A stretch of 46,624 nucleotides of DNA from the NCBI RefSeq assembly GCF_022524485.1, contig NZ_JAKXMK010000026.1:1-46624 (forward strand). The letters are read 5' to 3'. Source of the stretch: Pseudonocardia alaniniphila. Its GTDB lineage: Bacteria; Actinomycetota; Actinomycetes; Mycobacteriales; Pseudonocardiaceae. Of the stretch, positions 1 to 7,586 are shown piece after piece. The position numbers were made by a program, and so were the translations under genes. Each line of letters opens with the position of its first letter. Position 1 is the stretch's first letter. The notes under the pieces are model-generated. The model saw only the letters and a list, made by a program, of their open reading frames with translations, did no database searches and was not told the DNA's origin.

Positions 1-75
1 AGCGTCGGCGAGGGTGTTCATGCCGCGCTCGAGCCCGCGGCGCGCCTCCTCGTCGAAAGCGATCATCTTCGCCAT
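1..75 (-). CDS. groEL: Chaperonin GroEL, N-terminal 25 residues (cut by the window edge)
   Basis: Only the first 25 codons are present, read leftward from an ATG whose complement lies at 73-75. The translation begins MAKMIAFDEEARRGLERGMN, which is the typical start of actinobacterial GroEL (Hsp60), the ATP-dependent folding chaperone of the cytoplasm. A GGAGGA ribosome binding site lies about ten bases upstream. Two CIRCE operators follow upstream at 179-239, which agrees with a heat-shock gene under HrcA. In mycobacteria the chaperonin next to moeA and psd is groEL2, a copy not linked to groES. The same is likely here, but the gene's far side is not visible. Confidence 0.9.
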   Translation of the reverse strand, partial: MAKMIAFDEEARRGLERGMNTLADA

Positions 76-178
76 GGGGGTGTTGTCCTCCGATTGGGAT
101 GACACGAAAGTCTCGCGTCGAGCCCGGCGCCCGCGACGGACGACCGACAACCCTGCGCCGGTCTCACCCGCTCGACAT

Positions 179-205
179 CTGGCACTCTACCGTGCCGAGT
201 GCCAG
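179..205. promoter_or_regulatory. CIRCE operator (HrcA site), copy 1
   Basis: A perfect inverted repeat with arms CTGGCACTC and GAGTGCCAG separated by nine bases. This matches the CIRCE element (consensus TTAGCACTC-N9-GAGTGCTAA) bound by the heat-shock repressor HrcA. It lies about 100 bases upstream of the groEL start. Confidence 0.9.
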
Positions 206-212
206 TCCGGTT

Positions 213-239
213 CTAGCACTCGCACCTGTCGAGTGCAAC
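213..239. promoter_or_regulatory. CIRCE operator (HrcA site), copy 2
   Basis: A second CIRCE-type repeat, seven bases after the first: CTAGCACTC, nine bases, GAGTGCAAC. The core GCACTC/GAGTGC is exact and the outer bases are less symmetric. Tandem CIRCE elements before groEL genes are known in actinobacteria and suggest cooperative repression by HrcA. Confidence 0.85.
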
Positions 240-330
240 GTCGCCCGAACGTGATCGGAAGAGCCGAAACGAGTCGGGGGGACCGGTTCGACCGATCCCC
301 CCGCTGACGTCACCGAGCTTGCGGCGCGCC

Positions 331-534
331 TCAGATACGACGTACTGCGTCGGCCTGGCTGCGCCCGTCCCGACCCGCCGTCGTCTCGAACTCCACGCGG
401 TCGCCCTCGTCCAGCGTCCGGAAACCGTCTGCCTGGATCGCGCTGTAGTGGACGAAGACGTCCGGCCCACCGTCGGTGGCGATGAAGCCGAAGCCCTTCT
501 CCGCGTTGAACCACTTGACCGTGCCCTGAGCCAC
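331..534 (-). CDS. Cold-shock protein, CspA family
   Basis: A complete 67-residue cold-shock domain protein starting at GTG (534) behind GGAGGT. It has the two RNA-binding motifs: RNP1 as KGFGFI and RNP2 as VFVHY. The length is standard for bacterial Csp proteins, which are small five-stranded beta barrels. They bind single-stranded RNA and DNA and act as RNA chaperones during cold or stationary stress. It is transcribed toward groEL and divergently from moeA (601), so the 535-600 spacer should hold both promoters. Cold-inducibility cannot be read from the sequence, and many family members are constitutive. Confidence 0.93.
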   Translation of the reverse strand: MAQGTVKWFNAEKGFGFIATDGGPDVFVHYSAIQADGFRTLDEGDRVEFETTAGRDGRSQADAVRRI

Positions 535-600
535 GGCACCTCCATGTTCCTCGCCGATCTATGGCCTCGACGCTACCCAAAAACCGGGCCCTGCGCCCTC

Positions 601-1863
601 ATGAGAATCGGTGGAGTGGTCGGGCAGGATGCGTCTGTGGCGAGCTTCCGGAGGACCGTAGAAGAGCACCGCGCGGCCGTTGCCGCGCTGCTGCCGCCGA
701 TGCCGGCGGAGGACGTCCTGATTGCGCAGGCCAGGGGCCGGGTGCTCGCGTCCGACGTCGTGGCCGCCGTGTCGCTGCCCTCCTTCGACAACTCCGCGAT
801 GGACGGGTACGCGGTGCGCGCCGCGGAACTGATCGGCAACGGTGACGGCGAACCGGTGGAACTGCCGGTGGGCGCCGACATCCCGGCGGGGCGGCTCGAC
901 GTCCCGCCGCTCGAGCCCGGCACGGCGCACCGGATCATGACGGGAGCGGCACTTCCTGCCGGTGCCGATGCCGTGGTGCCCGTGGAGGAGACCGACGCCG
1001 GTATCAGCACGGTGCGTCTGACGGCGATGCCGAAGCCGGGCGCGTACGTCCGGTATGCGGGCGAGGACGTGCGGGCGGGCGATGTCGTTCTTCGGGCCGG
1101 CACGGTGCTCGGCCCGGCGCAGATCGGGGTGGCGGCCGCTGTGGGCTGCGCCGCGGTGTCGGTGCGCCGGCGTCCCAAAGTGCTCGTGCTGTCCACCGGT
1201 TCCGAACTGGTCGCCCCGGGCACGGAACTGCAACAGGGACAGATATACGAATCGAACGGGCCGATGCTGGCCGCCGCCGTCGAGGACGCGGGTGGGCAGG
1301 CGGAGCTGTTGCGGTTCGTGCCCGACGACGTCGAACAATTCCTCGACCGACTCCGGCAACGGCTTGATGCCGGGCAGGTCGACCTGGTTCTGACCTCGGG
1401 CGGCGTGAGCGCCGGAGCCTATGAGGTGGTGCGCGACGCGTTCGCGGAGCGGGGCGTCGAGTTCGGCAGGGTGGCGATGCAGCCGGGTGGGCCGCAGGGT
1501 GCCGGCCGCGTCGCCGAGCTGGGTGGGGTCTGCGTGGTGACGTTGCCGGGCAACCCGGTCAGCACACAAGTGTCGTTCGAGGTGTTCGTCCGTCCCGCAC
1601 TGCGTGCCTCGTTCGGGCATCCGCACCCCGAACGGCCGCTCGTGACGGCCACGCTGAGTGAGCACTGGCGGTCTCCGGCGGGCCGCCGGCAGTACCGCCG
1701 AGGCCTTCTCGATGCGGTCGAGGGCACCGTGCAGGAGGTCGGGACATCGGCCTCACACATGCTCGGCTCCTTGGCCAGGGCAGACTGTCTGGTGGTCGTA
1801 CCGGAGGACGTGACGGAACTCGATGCGGGCGCCGCCGTGGAGCTGTGGTTGCTCGAGCCCTGA
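601..1863 (+). CDS. moeA: Molybdopterin molybdenumtransferase MoeA
   Basis: A 420-residue protein of normal MoeA length. MoeA inserts molybdate into adenylylated molybdopterin, the last general step of molybdenum cofactor synthesis. The N-terminal part has the family stretch LPSFDNSAMDGYAVR. The central MoCF-binding domain shows VLVLSTGSEL, the YESNGPML region and DLVLTSGGVS, and the C-terminal beta domain follows. The ATG at 601 is taken as the start, although a GTG at 637 is also possible because homologues often begin near VASFRRTVEEH. The order moeA-psd-pssA-ATPase beside groEL is the same as moeA2 in Mycobacterium. The two molybdenum hydroxylase operons in this window would be natural clients of the cofactor. 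Confidence 0.93.
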   Translation: MRIGGVVGQDASVASFRRTVEEHRAAVAALLPPMPAEDVLIAQARGRVLASDVVAAVSLPSFDNSAMDGYAVRAAELIGNGDGEPVELPVGADIPAGRLDVPPLEPGTAHRIMTGAALPAGADAVVPVEETDAGISTVRLTAMPKPGAYVRYAGEDVRAGDVVLRAGTVLGPAQIGVAAAVGCAAVSVRRRPKVLVLSTGSELVAPGTELQQGQIYESNGPMLAAAVEDAGGQAELLRFVPDDVEQFLDRLRQRLDAGQVDLVLTSGGVSAGAYEVVRDAFAERGVEFGRVAMQPGGPQGAGRVAELGGVCVVTLPGNPVSTQVSFEVFVRPALRASFGHPHPERPLVTATLSEHWRSPAGRRQYRRGLLDAVEGTVQEVGTSASHMLGSLARADCLVVVPEDVTELDAGAAVELWLLEP

Positions 1864-1877
1864 TCCAGTGCTTAGAA

Positions 1878-1893
1878 TGTGACGTAGGTCACG
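1878..1893. promoter_or_regulatory. CRP/GlxR-like binding site
   Basis: The 16-mer TGTGACGTAGGTCACG fits the actinobacterial CRP/GlxR pattern TGTGA-NN-TA-NN-TCACA at all but the last position. It starts 15 bases after the moeA stop, in a spacer with no gene, so it could control transcription running toward the terminator at 2097 or toward psd. The call rests on sequence match only. Confidence 0.45.
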
Positions 1894-2096
1894 CACTAGA
1901 GAGGCAACAATTTCCGGCGCCACGACGTCTTACTGATTGGGTGTTCGGCCGATCGGTGCACATCACAGGCTTTAAGGGGCTGTGATCTGGACGATCGATT
2001 GGGTACTCGGGGATACTTGGAGAACGACCCGGGGAGACCGGGGTCGCTTCGCAAAGACCTACCGCCCGTCGCTGGGGAGCGGACGAGCGGTTCCAC

Positions 2097-2143
2097 GGCC
2101 GGGGTCGTCGTCTCGGGGGATGACGGCCCCGGCCCTTTGCTTT
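2097..2143 (+). terminator. Strong intrinsic terminator in the moeA-psd spacer; possible end of a small RNA or leader
   Basis: The arms at 2097-2112 and 2119-2134 form a 16-pair stem (two or three of the pairs are G-U) with a six-base loop, followed by CTTTGCTTT. This is a forward-strand terminator. It lies 234 bases after moeA and 118 bases before psd. The 1864-2260 spacer holds no convincing protein gene. It does hold the CRP-like site at 1878, a hairpin with arms ATCACAG/CTGTGAT (1962-1968 and 1980-1986), a CGACCC/GGGTCG hairpin (2025-2046), and this terminator. The layout fits either a long moeA 3' end, a terminator-controlled leader of psd, or an independent small RNA of roughly 150-220 bases. 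Confidence 0.65.
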
Positions 2144-2260
2144 CCGCCGAACCCCACTCCGGTGACGGCAGTGTGGCACACGGTGACGAACTGCCTTCGC
2201 GTACCGTAGCCGCCGCAGCGACCGTCGCGTGTCACCATCCGGAGGAGCCGACCAGCCCCC

Positions 2261-3010
2261 ATGCCCGACCGAACCGGGGCCCTTCCCGGGGCCTCCCCCT
2301 CTGCGTCGTCCCCTGCAGGACTGTCGTTGCCGCACGTCGCCGGGCTGATCAGGGCCGCCGTGCCCCCCATGCATCCCGGAGGCCGCCCGCTGGTGGCGGG
2401 CGTGGCCGTCGCTGCAGCATTAGTGCGCGCCGTGACCGGCCGAGGCGCCGTCGCGGGCGCGATCGCCGCCGGCGCCACCGCCGCCTTCTTCCGTAATCCG
2501 CGCCGGGTCCGGCCGCCGCTCGACGGCGTGGCGCTCTCGGCCGCCGACGGCACCGTGGCCACCGTCTCCGACGTGCTGCCGCCGCCGGAGCTGGACCTGC
2601 CACGAATTGCGGCTCCCCGCGTCAGCGTCTTCCTGTCCGTGCTCGACGTGCACGTGCAGCGAATTCCGGCCGACGGACGCGTGCTCGCCGTCGAGTACCG
2701 GCCGGGCCGATTCCTGTCCGCCGATCTCGACAAGGCCAGCGAGGACAACGAGCGCAACGCGTTGCTGCTGGAGACCACCACCGGCGTCCGGCTCGGCGTG
2801 GTGCAGATCGCTGGGCTGCTCGCGCGCCGGATCGTGTGCGACGTCCGTCCCGGCACCGAGGTGGCAGCGGGCGAGACCTACGGCCTCATCCGGTTCGGCT
2901 CGCGCGTCGACGTCTACCTGCCCCCGGGCTCGCGGGTCACCGTCGCCGTCGGGCAGCGCACGATCGGCGGCGAGACCGTGCTGGCCGAGCTCCCAACCAG
3001 GGGGTCCTGA
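2261..3010 (+). CDS. psd: Phosphatidylserine decarboxylase proenzyme
   Basis: A 249-residue protein of the short, archaetidylserine/phosphatidylserine decarboxylase type, which converts phosphatidylserine to phosphatidylethanolamine at the membrane. The C-terminal part shows the family core: ADGTVATV, the FLSVLDVHVQRIP segment, and the processing site in RFGSRVD (about residues 214-220), where cleavage before Ser creates the pyruvoyl group. Hydrophobic segments near residues 45-75 could anchor it. A GGAGGAG lies 13 bases before the ATG, which is a little far. The stop TGA shares its last base with the ATG of pssA, so the two genes are co-translated. They act in consecutive steps. Confidence 0.92.
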   Translation: MPDRTGALPGASPSASSPAGLSLPHVAGLIRAAVPPMHPGGRPLVAGVAVAAALVRAVTGRGAVAGAIAAGATAAFFRNPRRVRPPLDGVALSAADGTVATVSDVLPPPELDLPRIAAPRVSVFLSVLDVHVQRIPADGRVLAVEYRPGRFLSADLDKASEDNERNALLLETTTGVRLGVVQIAGLLARRIVCDVRPGTEVAAGETYGLIRFGSRVDVYLPPGSRVTVAVGQRTIGGETVLAELPTRGS

Positions 3011-3999
3011 TGCCCGCCCCTGCCTACAACGCCGGCATCCGGCTGCTGCCGAACGCCGTCACGGTCCTCGCCCTCTGCGCCGGGCTCTCGGCGGTGTACT
3101 TCGCGCTGAGCGGCCGGTTCGAGCTGTGCACGGCCGCGGTCGGCGCCGCCGCCCTCTGCGACGCGCTCGACGGCAGGCTGGCCCGGCTGCTCGACGCCAG
3201 CACCCGGATCGGTGCCGAGCTCGACTCGTTGGCCGACCTGGTGTCGTTCGGCGTCGCCCCGGCACTGGTGCTCTACATCTGGGCGCTGGAGGGCAGCCGG
3301 TTCGGCTGGATCGTCGCGCTGGTCTTCGCTGTCTGCATGGCCCTGCGGCTGGCCCGGTTCAACACCCTCATCGACGTCGAGGACGAGTACCCCTTCACCA
3401 AGGAGTTCTTCGTCGGCGTGCCGGCCCCGGCGGCGGCGCTGTCGGCGGGCCTTCCGCTCTATCTCACCCTGCACTTCGGGCCGGGGTGGTGGTCGGCTCC
3501 GCTGCTCGTGGGGCTGTGGGCGATGGCCGTGGCCGCGCTGATGGTGAGCAGGCTGCCGACACTGTCGTTCAAGACCGTGCGGGTGCCGCAGAAGTACATC
3601 GCTCCGCTGCTGGTGCTGGTCGGCATCGCCGCCGCGTTGCTGATCACGGCCCCGTTCCTCGGGCTGGCGATCGTCGCTGTGCTGTACCTCGGGTTGATCC
3701 CCTACAGCGGCTACCTGCACCGGTGGCTCACCCGGCATCCCGAGGCCTGGGGCGTGCCGGTGCGGGAGCGCCGCGCGGTCGCCCGGGCGGCGCGCTCCGC
3801 ACGCAGGCTCGGGCTGCGCTCGCCGCTGCGCCGCCGGGTGGCGGGCCGCGCCAGCGCCATGGCCCGTGCCGTGCGCCGCTTCGGCGACGACCCTGCCGGG
3901 GCCATACAGCGCCGGACGCCGAACGGCCGGGCACCCGGCCCGGCCCAGGTGCCGCGCAACAGGCTGCGCCTGGGCCTCCGCAGAGTCCGCCGCCGCTGA
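3010..3999 (+). CDS. pssA: CDP-diacylglycerol-serine O-phosphatidyltransferase
   Basis: A 329-residue membrane enzyme that makes phosphatidylserine from CDP-diacylglycerol and serine, the substrate of the Psd encoded just upstream. It contains the complete CDP-alcohol phosphotransferase motif DGxxAR-x8-GxxxD-xxx-D, seen as DGRLAR, then G, then D and D in AELDSLAD (about residues 56-78). Around seven hydrophobic helices follow. The last 90 residues are strongly basic (RRVRRR at the end), an extension beyond the catalytic domain of unknown role. The start is the ATG overlapping the psd stop (TGATG). Confidence 0.93.
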   Translation: MPAPAYNAGIRLLPNAVTVLALCAGLSAVYFALSGRFELCTAAVGAAALCDALDGRLARLLDASTRIGAELDSLADLVSFGVAPALVLYIWALEGSRFGWIVALVFAVCMALRLARFNTLIDVEDEYPFTKEFFVGVPAPAAALSAGLPLYLTLHFGPGWWSAPLLVGLWAMAVAALMVSRLPTLSFKTVRVPQKYIAPLLVLVGIAAALLITAPFLGLAIVAVLYLGLIPYSGYLHRWLTRHPEAWGVPVRERRAVARAARSARRLGLRSPLRRRVAGRASAMARAVRRFGDDPAGAIQRRTPNGRAPGPAQVPRNRLRLGLRRVRRR

Positions 4000-4013
4000 A
4001 GCGCCGACACTCC

Positions 4014-4061
4014 GGAGCCATAGTGCTGTCCAGGAACCGTCCAGGACAGCACTATGGCTCC
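4014..4061. repeat. 18-bp perfect inverted repeat between pssA and the AAA+ ATPase gene
   Basis: The arms 4014-4031 (GGAGCCATAGTGCTGTCC) and 4044-4061 (GGACAGCACTATGGCTCC) are exact reverse complements around a 12-base loop. A smaller hairpin CCACGA-TT-TCGTGG (4060-4073) overlaps the right arm. No T-run follows. It starts 14 bases after the pssA stop and ends 38 bases before the next gene. A transcription terminator without a U-tract, an mRNA-stabilising hairpin, or a member of a dispersed palindromic repeat family are all possible. Confidence 0.8.
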
Positions 4062-4099
4062 ACGATTTCGTGGGGTGCGGGGGCGCTAGCGTTCAGCTC

Positions 4100-6391
4100 G
4101 TGAGCGCCCCCTCGATCACTCTCGTCGCCCGGCTCGCCGCGTCCGCCACGGACGCAAGGCGCGGCGTCGTCCGGCTGCACCCCGAGGTCATCGACGCGCT
4201 GGGTCTGCGCTCGTGGGAAGCCGTGACCCTCACCGGAGCCCGCGTGACGACGGCGCTCGTGGCCCCGATCGACGGGCCGGCCGGTCAGGCGACCCTGGAC
4301 GACGTCACCCTCTCCAACGCCGGGCTGTCCGACGGTGCGCCGGTCGTGGTGGCTCCGGCGGCGGTCGAGTCCGCCCGCCGGGTGCTGCTCACGGGCTCCC
4401 GCCTCGCCCGGGCTGCCCTGACGCCCGAGGTCGTGCGGCTCGCCCTGCTGGGCAAGGTCGTCACCGGCGGCGACGCCGTCTCGCTGCTGCCCCAGGACGT
4501 CGAGCCCCTGCCCGGCCTCGACGTCGGCACGGCCCGCCGCCGCGTCGCGGGGGCCCTGGGCAGCGCGTGGACAACGGAGCTGCTCACCGTGGCCACGGTG
4601 GAACCGGCGGGAGCGGTGGCCGTGCAGCCGAGCACGGTTGTCGGTTGGGAAGGCGGCCCGGCGACCGGCGTTCCGGTCCAGGGGACGGGTGGCCCCGCCG
4701 CTCGGGGCGCGGAGAGGGCGGCATCGCGGCCGTCGGGAGCCGCGGCCACCGCAGGCGCACGGCGCACGCCGGAGCCCGTTGCGGTGACCCAGCAGGAGGC
4801 CGCTGAGCCCGCGGTCGCCGTCGAGGACCTGGTCGGCAACACCGATGCGGCCCGCCGGCTCGTCGAGTGGCTGGAGCTGACCCTCGATCGGCCCGACCTG
4901 CTCACGCGCCTCGGTGGCTCCGCCCGGCTCGGGGTGCTCCTCACCGGCCCCGAGGGCGTCGGCAAGCTGACGCTGGCACGCAGCACGGCCGCCGCGGTCG
5001 GTGCGTCCTGCGTGGAGCTCGCGGCGCCGGGTGTGGCCGCGCTCGAGGCGGGCGCCGCATCGCAGCGGGTGCACGACGTGATCGGCTCGGCGCGGGCCGC
5101 GGCGCTGGCGGGCTCCCGGACCGTGCTGGTGGTCACCGACGTCGACGCCCTGCTCCCCGCTGCCTCCCCGCCCCCGCTCGCCACGATCGTCCTCGGCGCG
5201 CTGCGGGAGGCGGTGGACACGCGTGGGCTCGCACTGGTCGCCACGACGGCGTCGCCGGAGTCGGTCGATCCGCGGCTGCGGGCCCCCGATCTCGTCGACC
5301 GGGAACTCGGGCTGGCACTCCCCGACCTGCGCACCCGCACAGAGCTCCTGCGCCGGCTGCTGTCCGCCGTGCCGCTGGCCGACGGCGTGGACCTGAAGGC
5401 GGTCGCCGAGCGCACCCCCGGCTTCGTCGCCGCCGACCTCGTCGCGGCGCGCCGGGAGGCCGCCGTGCAGGCTGCGCTGCGCCACGCCGGTGACGGGGAG
5501 CCCCGCATCTGCCAGCAGGATCTGCTCGACGCCGTTGCCTCCGTGCGGCCGATCTCCATGTCGTCGTCGGACACCCTCCAGACCGGCGGGATCACGCTCG
5601 ACCAGGTGGGCGACATGGTCGAGGTCAAGCAGGCGCTCACCGAGGCGGTGCTCTGGCCGCTGCAGTACCCCGACTCGTTCGCCCGCCTCGGCGTCGCCGC
5701 TCCCCGTGGAGTGCTCGTCTACGGGCCGCCCGGCGGTGGGAAGACGTTCCTGCTGCGCGCGCTGGCCGGCACCGGGCAGCTCAACGTGCTCGCTGTGAAG
5801 GGTGCGGAGCTGCTCGACAAGTACGTCGGCGAGTCGGAGCGGGCGGTGCGGGAGCTGTTCCGCAAGGCGGCGGACGCGGCGCCCGCACTCGTGTTCCTCG
5901 ACGAGGTCGACGCGCTGGCGCCGCGGCGCGGCCAGTCGTCCGACTCAGGGGTGGCCGACCGGGTGGTCGCCGCGCTGCTCACCGAGCTGGACGGGGCGGA
6001 ACCGTTGCGCGACGTGATCGTCGTCGGCGCCACGAACCGGCCGGAGCTGATCGACCCTGCGCTGCTGCGGCCGGGCCGGCTGGAGCGGCTGGTGTACGTC
6101 CCGCCGCCGGACGCCGCCGCGCGCGCCGAGATCCTGCGCGCGTCCGGGAGGAACATCCCGCTGGCCGATGACGTCGACCTCGACGCCCTCGGTGCGGAGC
6201 TCGACGGCTACTCGGCGGCCGACTGCGCCGCCGTGCTGCGCGAGGCCGCGCTCGCGGCGATGCGGGAGTCGCTCGACGCGGCCGTGGTGACGGGTGCGCA
6301 CATCGCCGCGGCCCGGGCCGCCGTTCCGCCGTCGCTCGACCCCGAGCAGGTGGCGGCCCTGGAGGCCTACGCCGAGCGCCGCCAGTCCTGA
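4100..6391 (+). CDS. Cdc48/p97-like AAA+ ATPase with two AAA modules
   Basis: The 763-residue product starts at GTG 4100. The first ~110 residues resemble the Cdc48 N-terminal double-psi barrel. An Ala/Gly/Pro-rich linker (about 170-240) leads to a first AAA module and then a second. D2 is intact: GPPGGGKT near residue 541, LVFLDEVDAL near 598, and ATNRPELIDPALLRPGRLER. D1 is degenerate: its P-loop reads GPEGVGKLT, and its Walker B reads VVTDVDAL, lacking the catalytic Glu. D1 may therefore bind nucleotide poorly or only play a structural role. The mycobacterial counterpart is Rv0435c, also next to pssA and psd. Family members unfold or remodel protein complexes, but no substrate is known here. 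It is not Mpa/ARC, since the N-terminal coiled coil and C-terminal proteasome tail are missing. Confidence 0.88.
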   Translation: MSAPSITLVARLAASATDARRGVVRLHPEVIDALGLRSWEAVTLTGARVTTALVAPIDGPAGQATLDDVTLSNAGLSDGAPVVVAPAAVESARRVLLTGSRLARAALTPEVVRLALLGKVVTGGDAVSLLPQDVEPLPGLDVGTARRRVAGALGSAWTTELLTVATVEPAGAVAVQPSTVVGWEGGPATGVPVQGTGGPAARGAERAASRPSGAAATAGARRTPEPVAVTQQEAAEPAVAVEDLVGNTDAARRLVEWLELTLDRPDLLTRLGGSARLGVLLTGPEGVGKLTLARSTAAAVGASCVELAAPGVAALEAGAASQRVHDVIGSARAAALAGSRTVLVVTDVDALLPAASPPPLATIVLGALREAVDTRGLALVATTASPESVDPRLRAPDLVDRELGLALPDLRTRTELLRRLLSAVPLADGVDLKAVAERTPGFVAADLVAARREAAVQAALRHAGDGEPRICQQDLLDAVASVRPISMSSSDTLQTGGITLDQVGDMVEVKQALTEAVLWPLQYPDSFARLGVAAPRGVLVYGPPGGGKTFLLRALAGTGQLNVLAVKGAELLDKYVGESERAVRELFRKAADAAPALVFLDEVDALAPRRGQSSDSGVADRVVAALLTELDGAEPLRDVIVVGATNRPELIDPALLRPGRLERLVYVPPPDAAARAEILRASGRNIPLADDVDLDALGAELDGYSAADCAAVLREAALAAMRESLDAAVVTGAHIAAARAAVPPSLDPEQVAALEAYAERRQS

Positions 6392-6401
6392 CGGAAGTGC
6401 G

Positions 6402-7079
6402 TCAGCGGCCCTGGTAGTCGTTGGTGGCGATGACGATCAGCCCGGGGCTCGCCTCGTCCAGGCCCGAGAACCGCGGCTCGACGCGGAGTGAGAACTGGTC
6501 GGCGAGGGCCTGTGCCGCCTGCTGCTCGCTCGTGCCCGGCCGGTAGTAGACGGTGCTGGTCGGGATGATCCCCGACGGGTAGTTGCCGACCTCTTCGACC
6601 TGCCAGCCGGCGTTGCGGAAGTCGGCGGCGGCGCGTGCGGCGAGCCCGGTGATGGTGCTGTTGTTGTAGACCCGCACCGGTGCGCGGACGGCGCCGGTTC
6701 TGCTCGTGCCGCCCGAGCCTGCGCCGGCCTGGGAGGACGACGCATCACCGCCGGGTGCGCTCGTGGGAGTGGGGGTGAAGGACGGCACCGGGACGGTGGC
6801 CACGCTGGTGGGGGCCGGGGCTGCCGGCGGCGGGGCGGCCGGAGCGGAGGCCGCTGGAGTGGCGGTGGCCTGTGGCACGGCCGGCGCGCTCGGCTCCGGG
6901 GTGATGCTGACCTGTGTGGACAGGGGAGGTGGGGCAGCCTGCTGGTCGCTACCGGAGCCGCCCCCGCCGGTGGCGTAGGTGGCGAGTCCGACGACGCCAG
7001 CGATGATCCCGATCCCAATCAGCGCGAGACCGCCGATTCGCAGCGGAGACGGGCCCCCTGACGAAGCGGGTGAGGTCAC
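6402..7079 (-). CDS. Membrane-anchored protein with C-terminal LytR_C domain
   Basis: A 225-residue protein starting at GTG (7079). One transmembrane helix lies near residues 14-36, followed by a Pro/Ala/Thr/Ser-rich extracellular linker to about residue 130. A LytR_C-type domain then begins at VRVYNNSTITGLAARAA and continues to the end. This domain is found at the C-terminus of LytR-CpsA-Psr cell-wall ligases and, as here, alone on an anchor. The equivalent mycobacterial gene is Rv0431, also next to a DUF3263 gene and def. A role in envelope assembly or vesicle formation is inferred from the family, not seen in the sequence. Confidence 0.85.
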   Translation of the reverse strand: MTSPASSGGPSPLRIGGLALIGIGIIAGVVGLATYATGGGGSGSDQQAAPPPLSTQVSITPEPSAPAVPQATATPAASAPAAPPPAAPAPTSVATVPVPSFTPTPTSAPGGDASSSQAGAGSGGTSRTGAVRAPVRVYNNSTITGLAARAAADFRNAGWQVEEVGNYPSGIIPTSTVYYRPGTSEQQAAQALADQFSLRVEPRFSGLDEASPGLIVIATNDYQGR

Positions 7080-7133
7080 GTATGCCTCCGGTGGGGGGTT
7101 AGTTCCAATCAGGCCGGGGCGATCATGGTGCCT

Positions 7134-7439
7134 CTACCACGGCTCCATGCCCAGCCGACGCGCCGCGCGGGTGCGCTGGCGGCTGGTGCGCAGCCGACGG
7201 AGCCTCCGCACCAGCAGGGGGTCGGCCGCGAGTGCCTCCGGCTTGTCGATCAGCGCGTTGAGCACCTGGTAGTAGCGGGTGGCCGACATGTCGAACAGCT
7301 CGCGGATAGCCTGTTCCTTCGCACCGGCGTACTTCCACCACTGGCCCTCGAAGGCGAGGATCTCGCGCTCCCTGCGGTCCAGCTCCCGATGGGCGCTTCC
7401 GGTCGAGGACTCCCCGCTGGGTCCGATGGCGGACTCCAT
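7134..7439 (-). CDS. DUF3263 family protein (Rv0430-like)
   Basis: A 101-residue protein. The ATG at 7439 is preferred to an upstream in-frame start because a good AAGGAG lies just before it. The core REREILAFEGQWWKYAGAKE and the following FDMSATRYYQVLNALID match DUF3263, an actinobacterial family that looks like a small helix-turn-helix module; the basic tail RRLRRLRTSRQRTRAARR would suit nucleic acid binding. It lies 54 bases upstream of the LytR_C gene on the same strand and is divergent from def, as in mycobacteria. Function is unknown. Confidence 0.87.
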   Translation of the reverse strand: MESAIGPSGESSTGSAHRELDRREREILAFEGQWWKYAGAKEQAIRELFDMSATRYYQVLNALIDKPEALAADPLLVRRLRRLRTSRQRTRAARRLGMEPW

Positions 7440-7586
7440 CACGCTCCTTGCTGGCCGGCCTCGCGAACTGCGAATCACATGCCTGTCATTCGCGGCGGCC
7501 ATTCAACCACGATGGACCGACGAGAACCGGGGAGGCACGCACCACCCGGTGGAGTGGACCGACGATCAGTGATGGGCCGCCGACTA

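Noticed and set aside
1960..2143. c-di-AMP (ydaO-type) riboswitch before psd
   Set aside because: Some G-rich purine runs resemble it, but the conserved blocks of that class could not be found in order. Left as an unassigned structured region.
1889..2374. Minus-strand frames in the moeA-psd spacer
   Set aside because: Arg/Gly/Pro-rich translations without domain features, running into the psd start region; hairpins and a forward terminator explain the spacer better.
4052..5485. Long open frame on the minus strand opposite the AAA+ ATPase gene
   Set aside because: Very high GC leaves antisense frames open. The translation has no recognisable domain, while the forward frame has full AAA motifs. 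The same applies to 559-1665, 18854-20797, 33961-36096, 36078-37976 and 43199-44737, all on the minus strand.
4100..6391. Proteasomal ATPase Mpa/ARC
   Set aside because: It has two AAA modules and a Cdc48-like N-terminal domain, but lacks the coiled coil, the OB domains and the C-terminal proteasome-binding tail.
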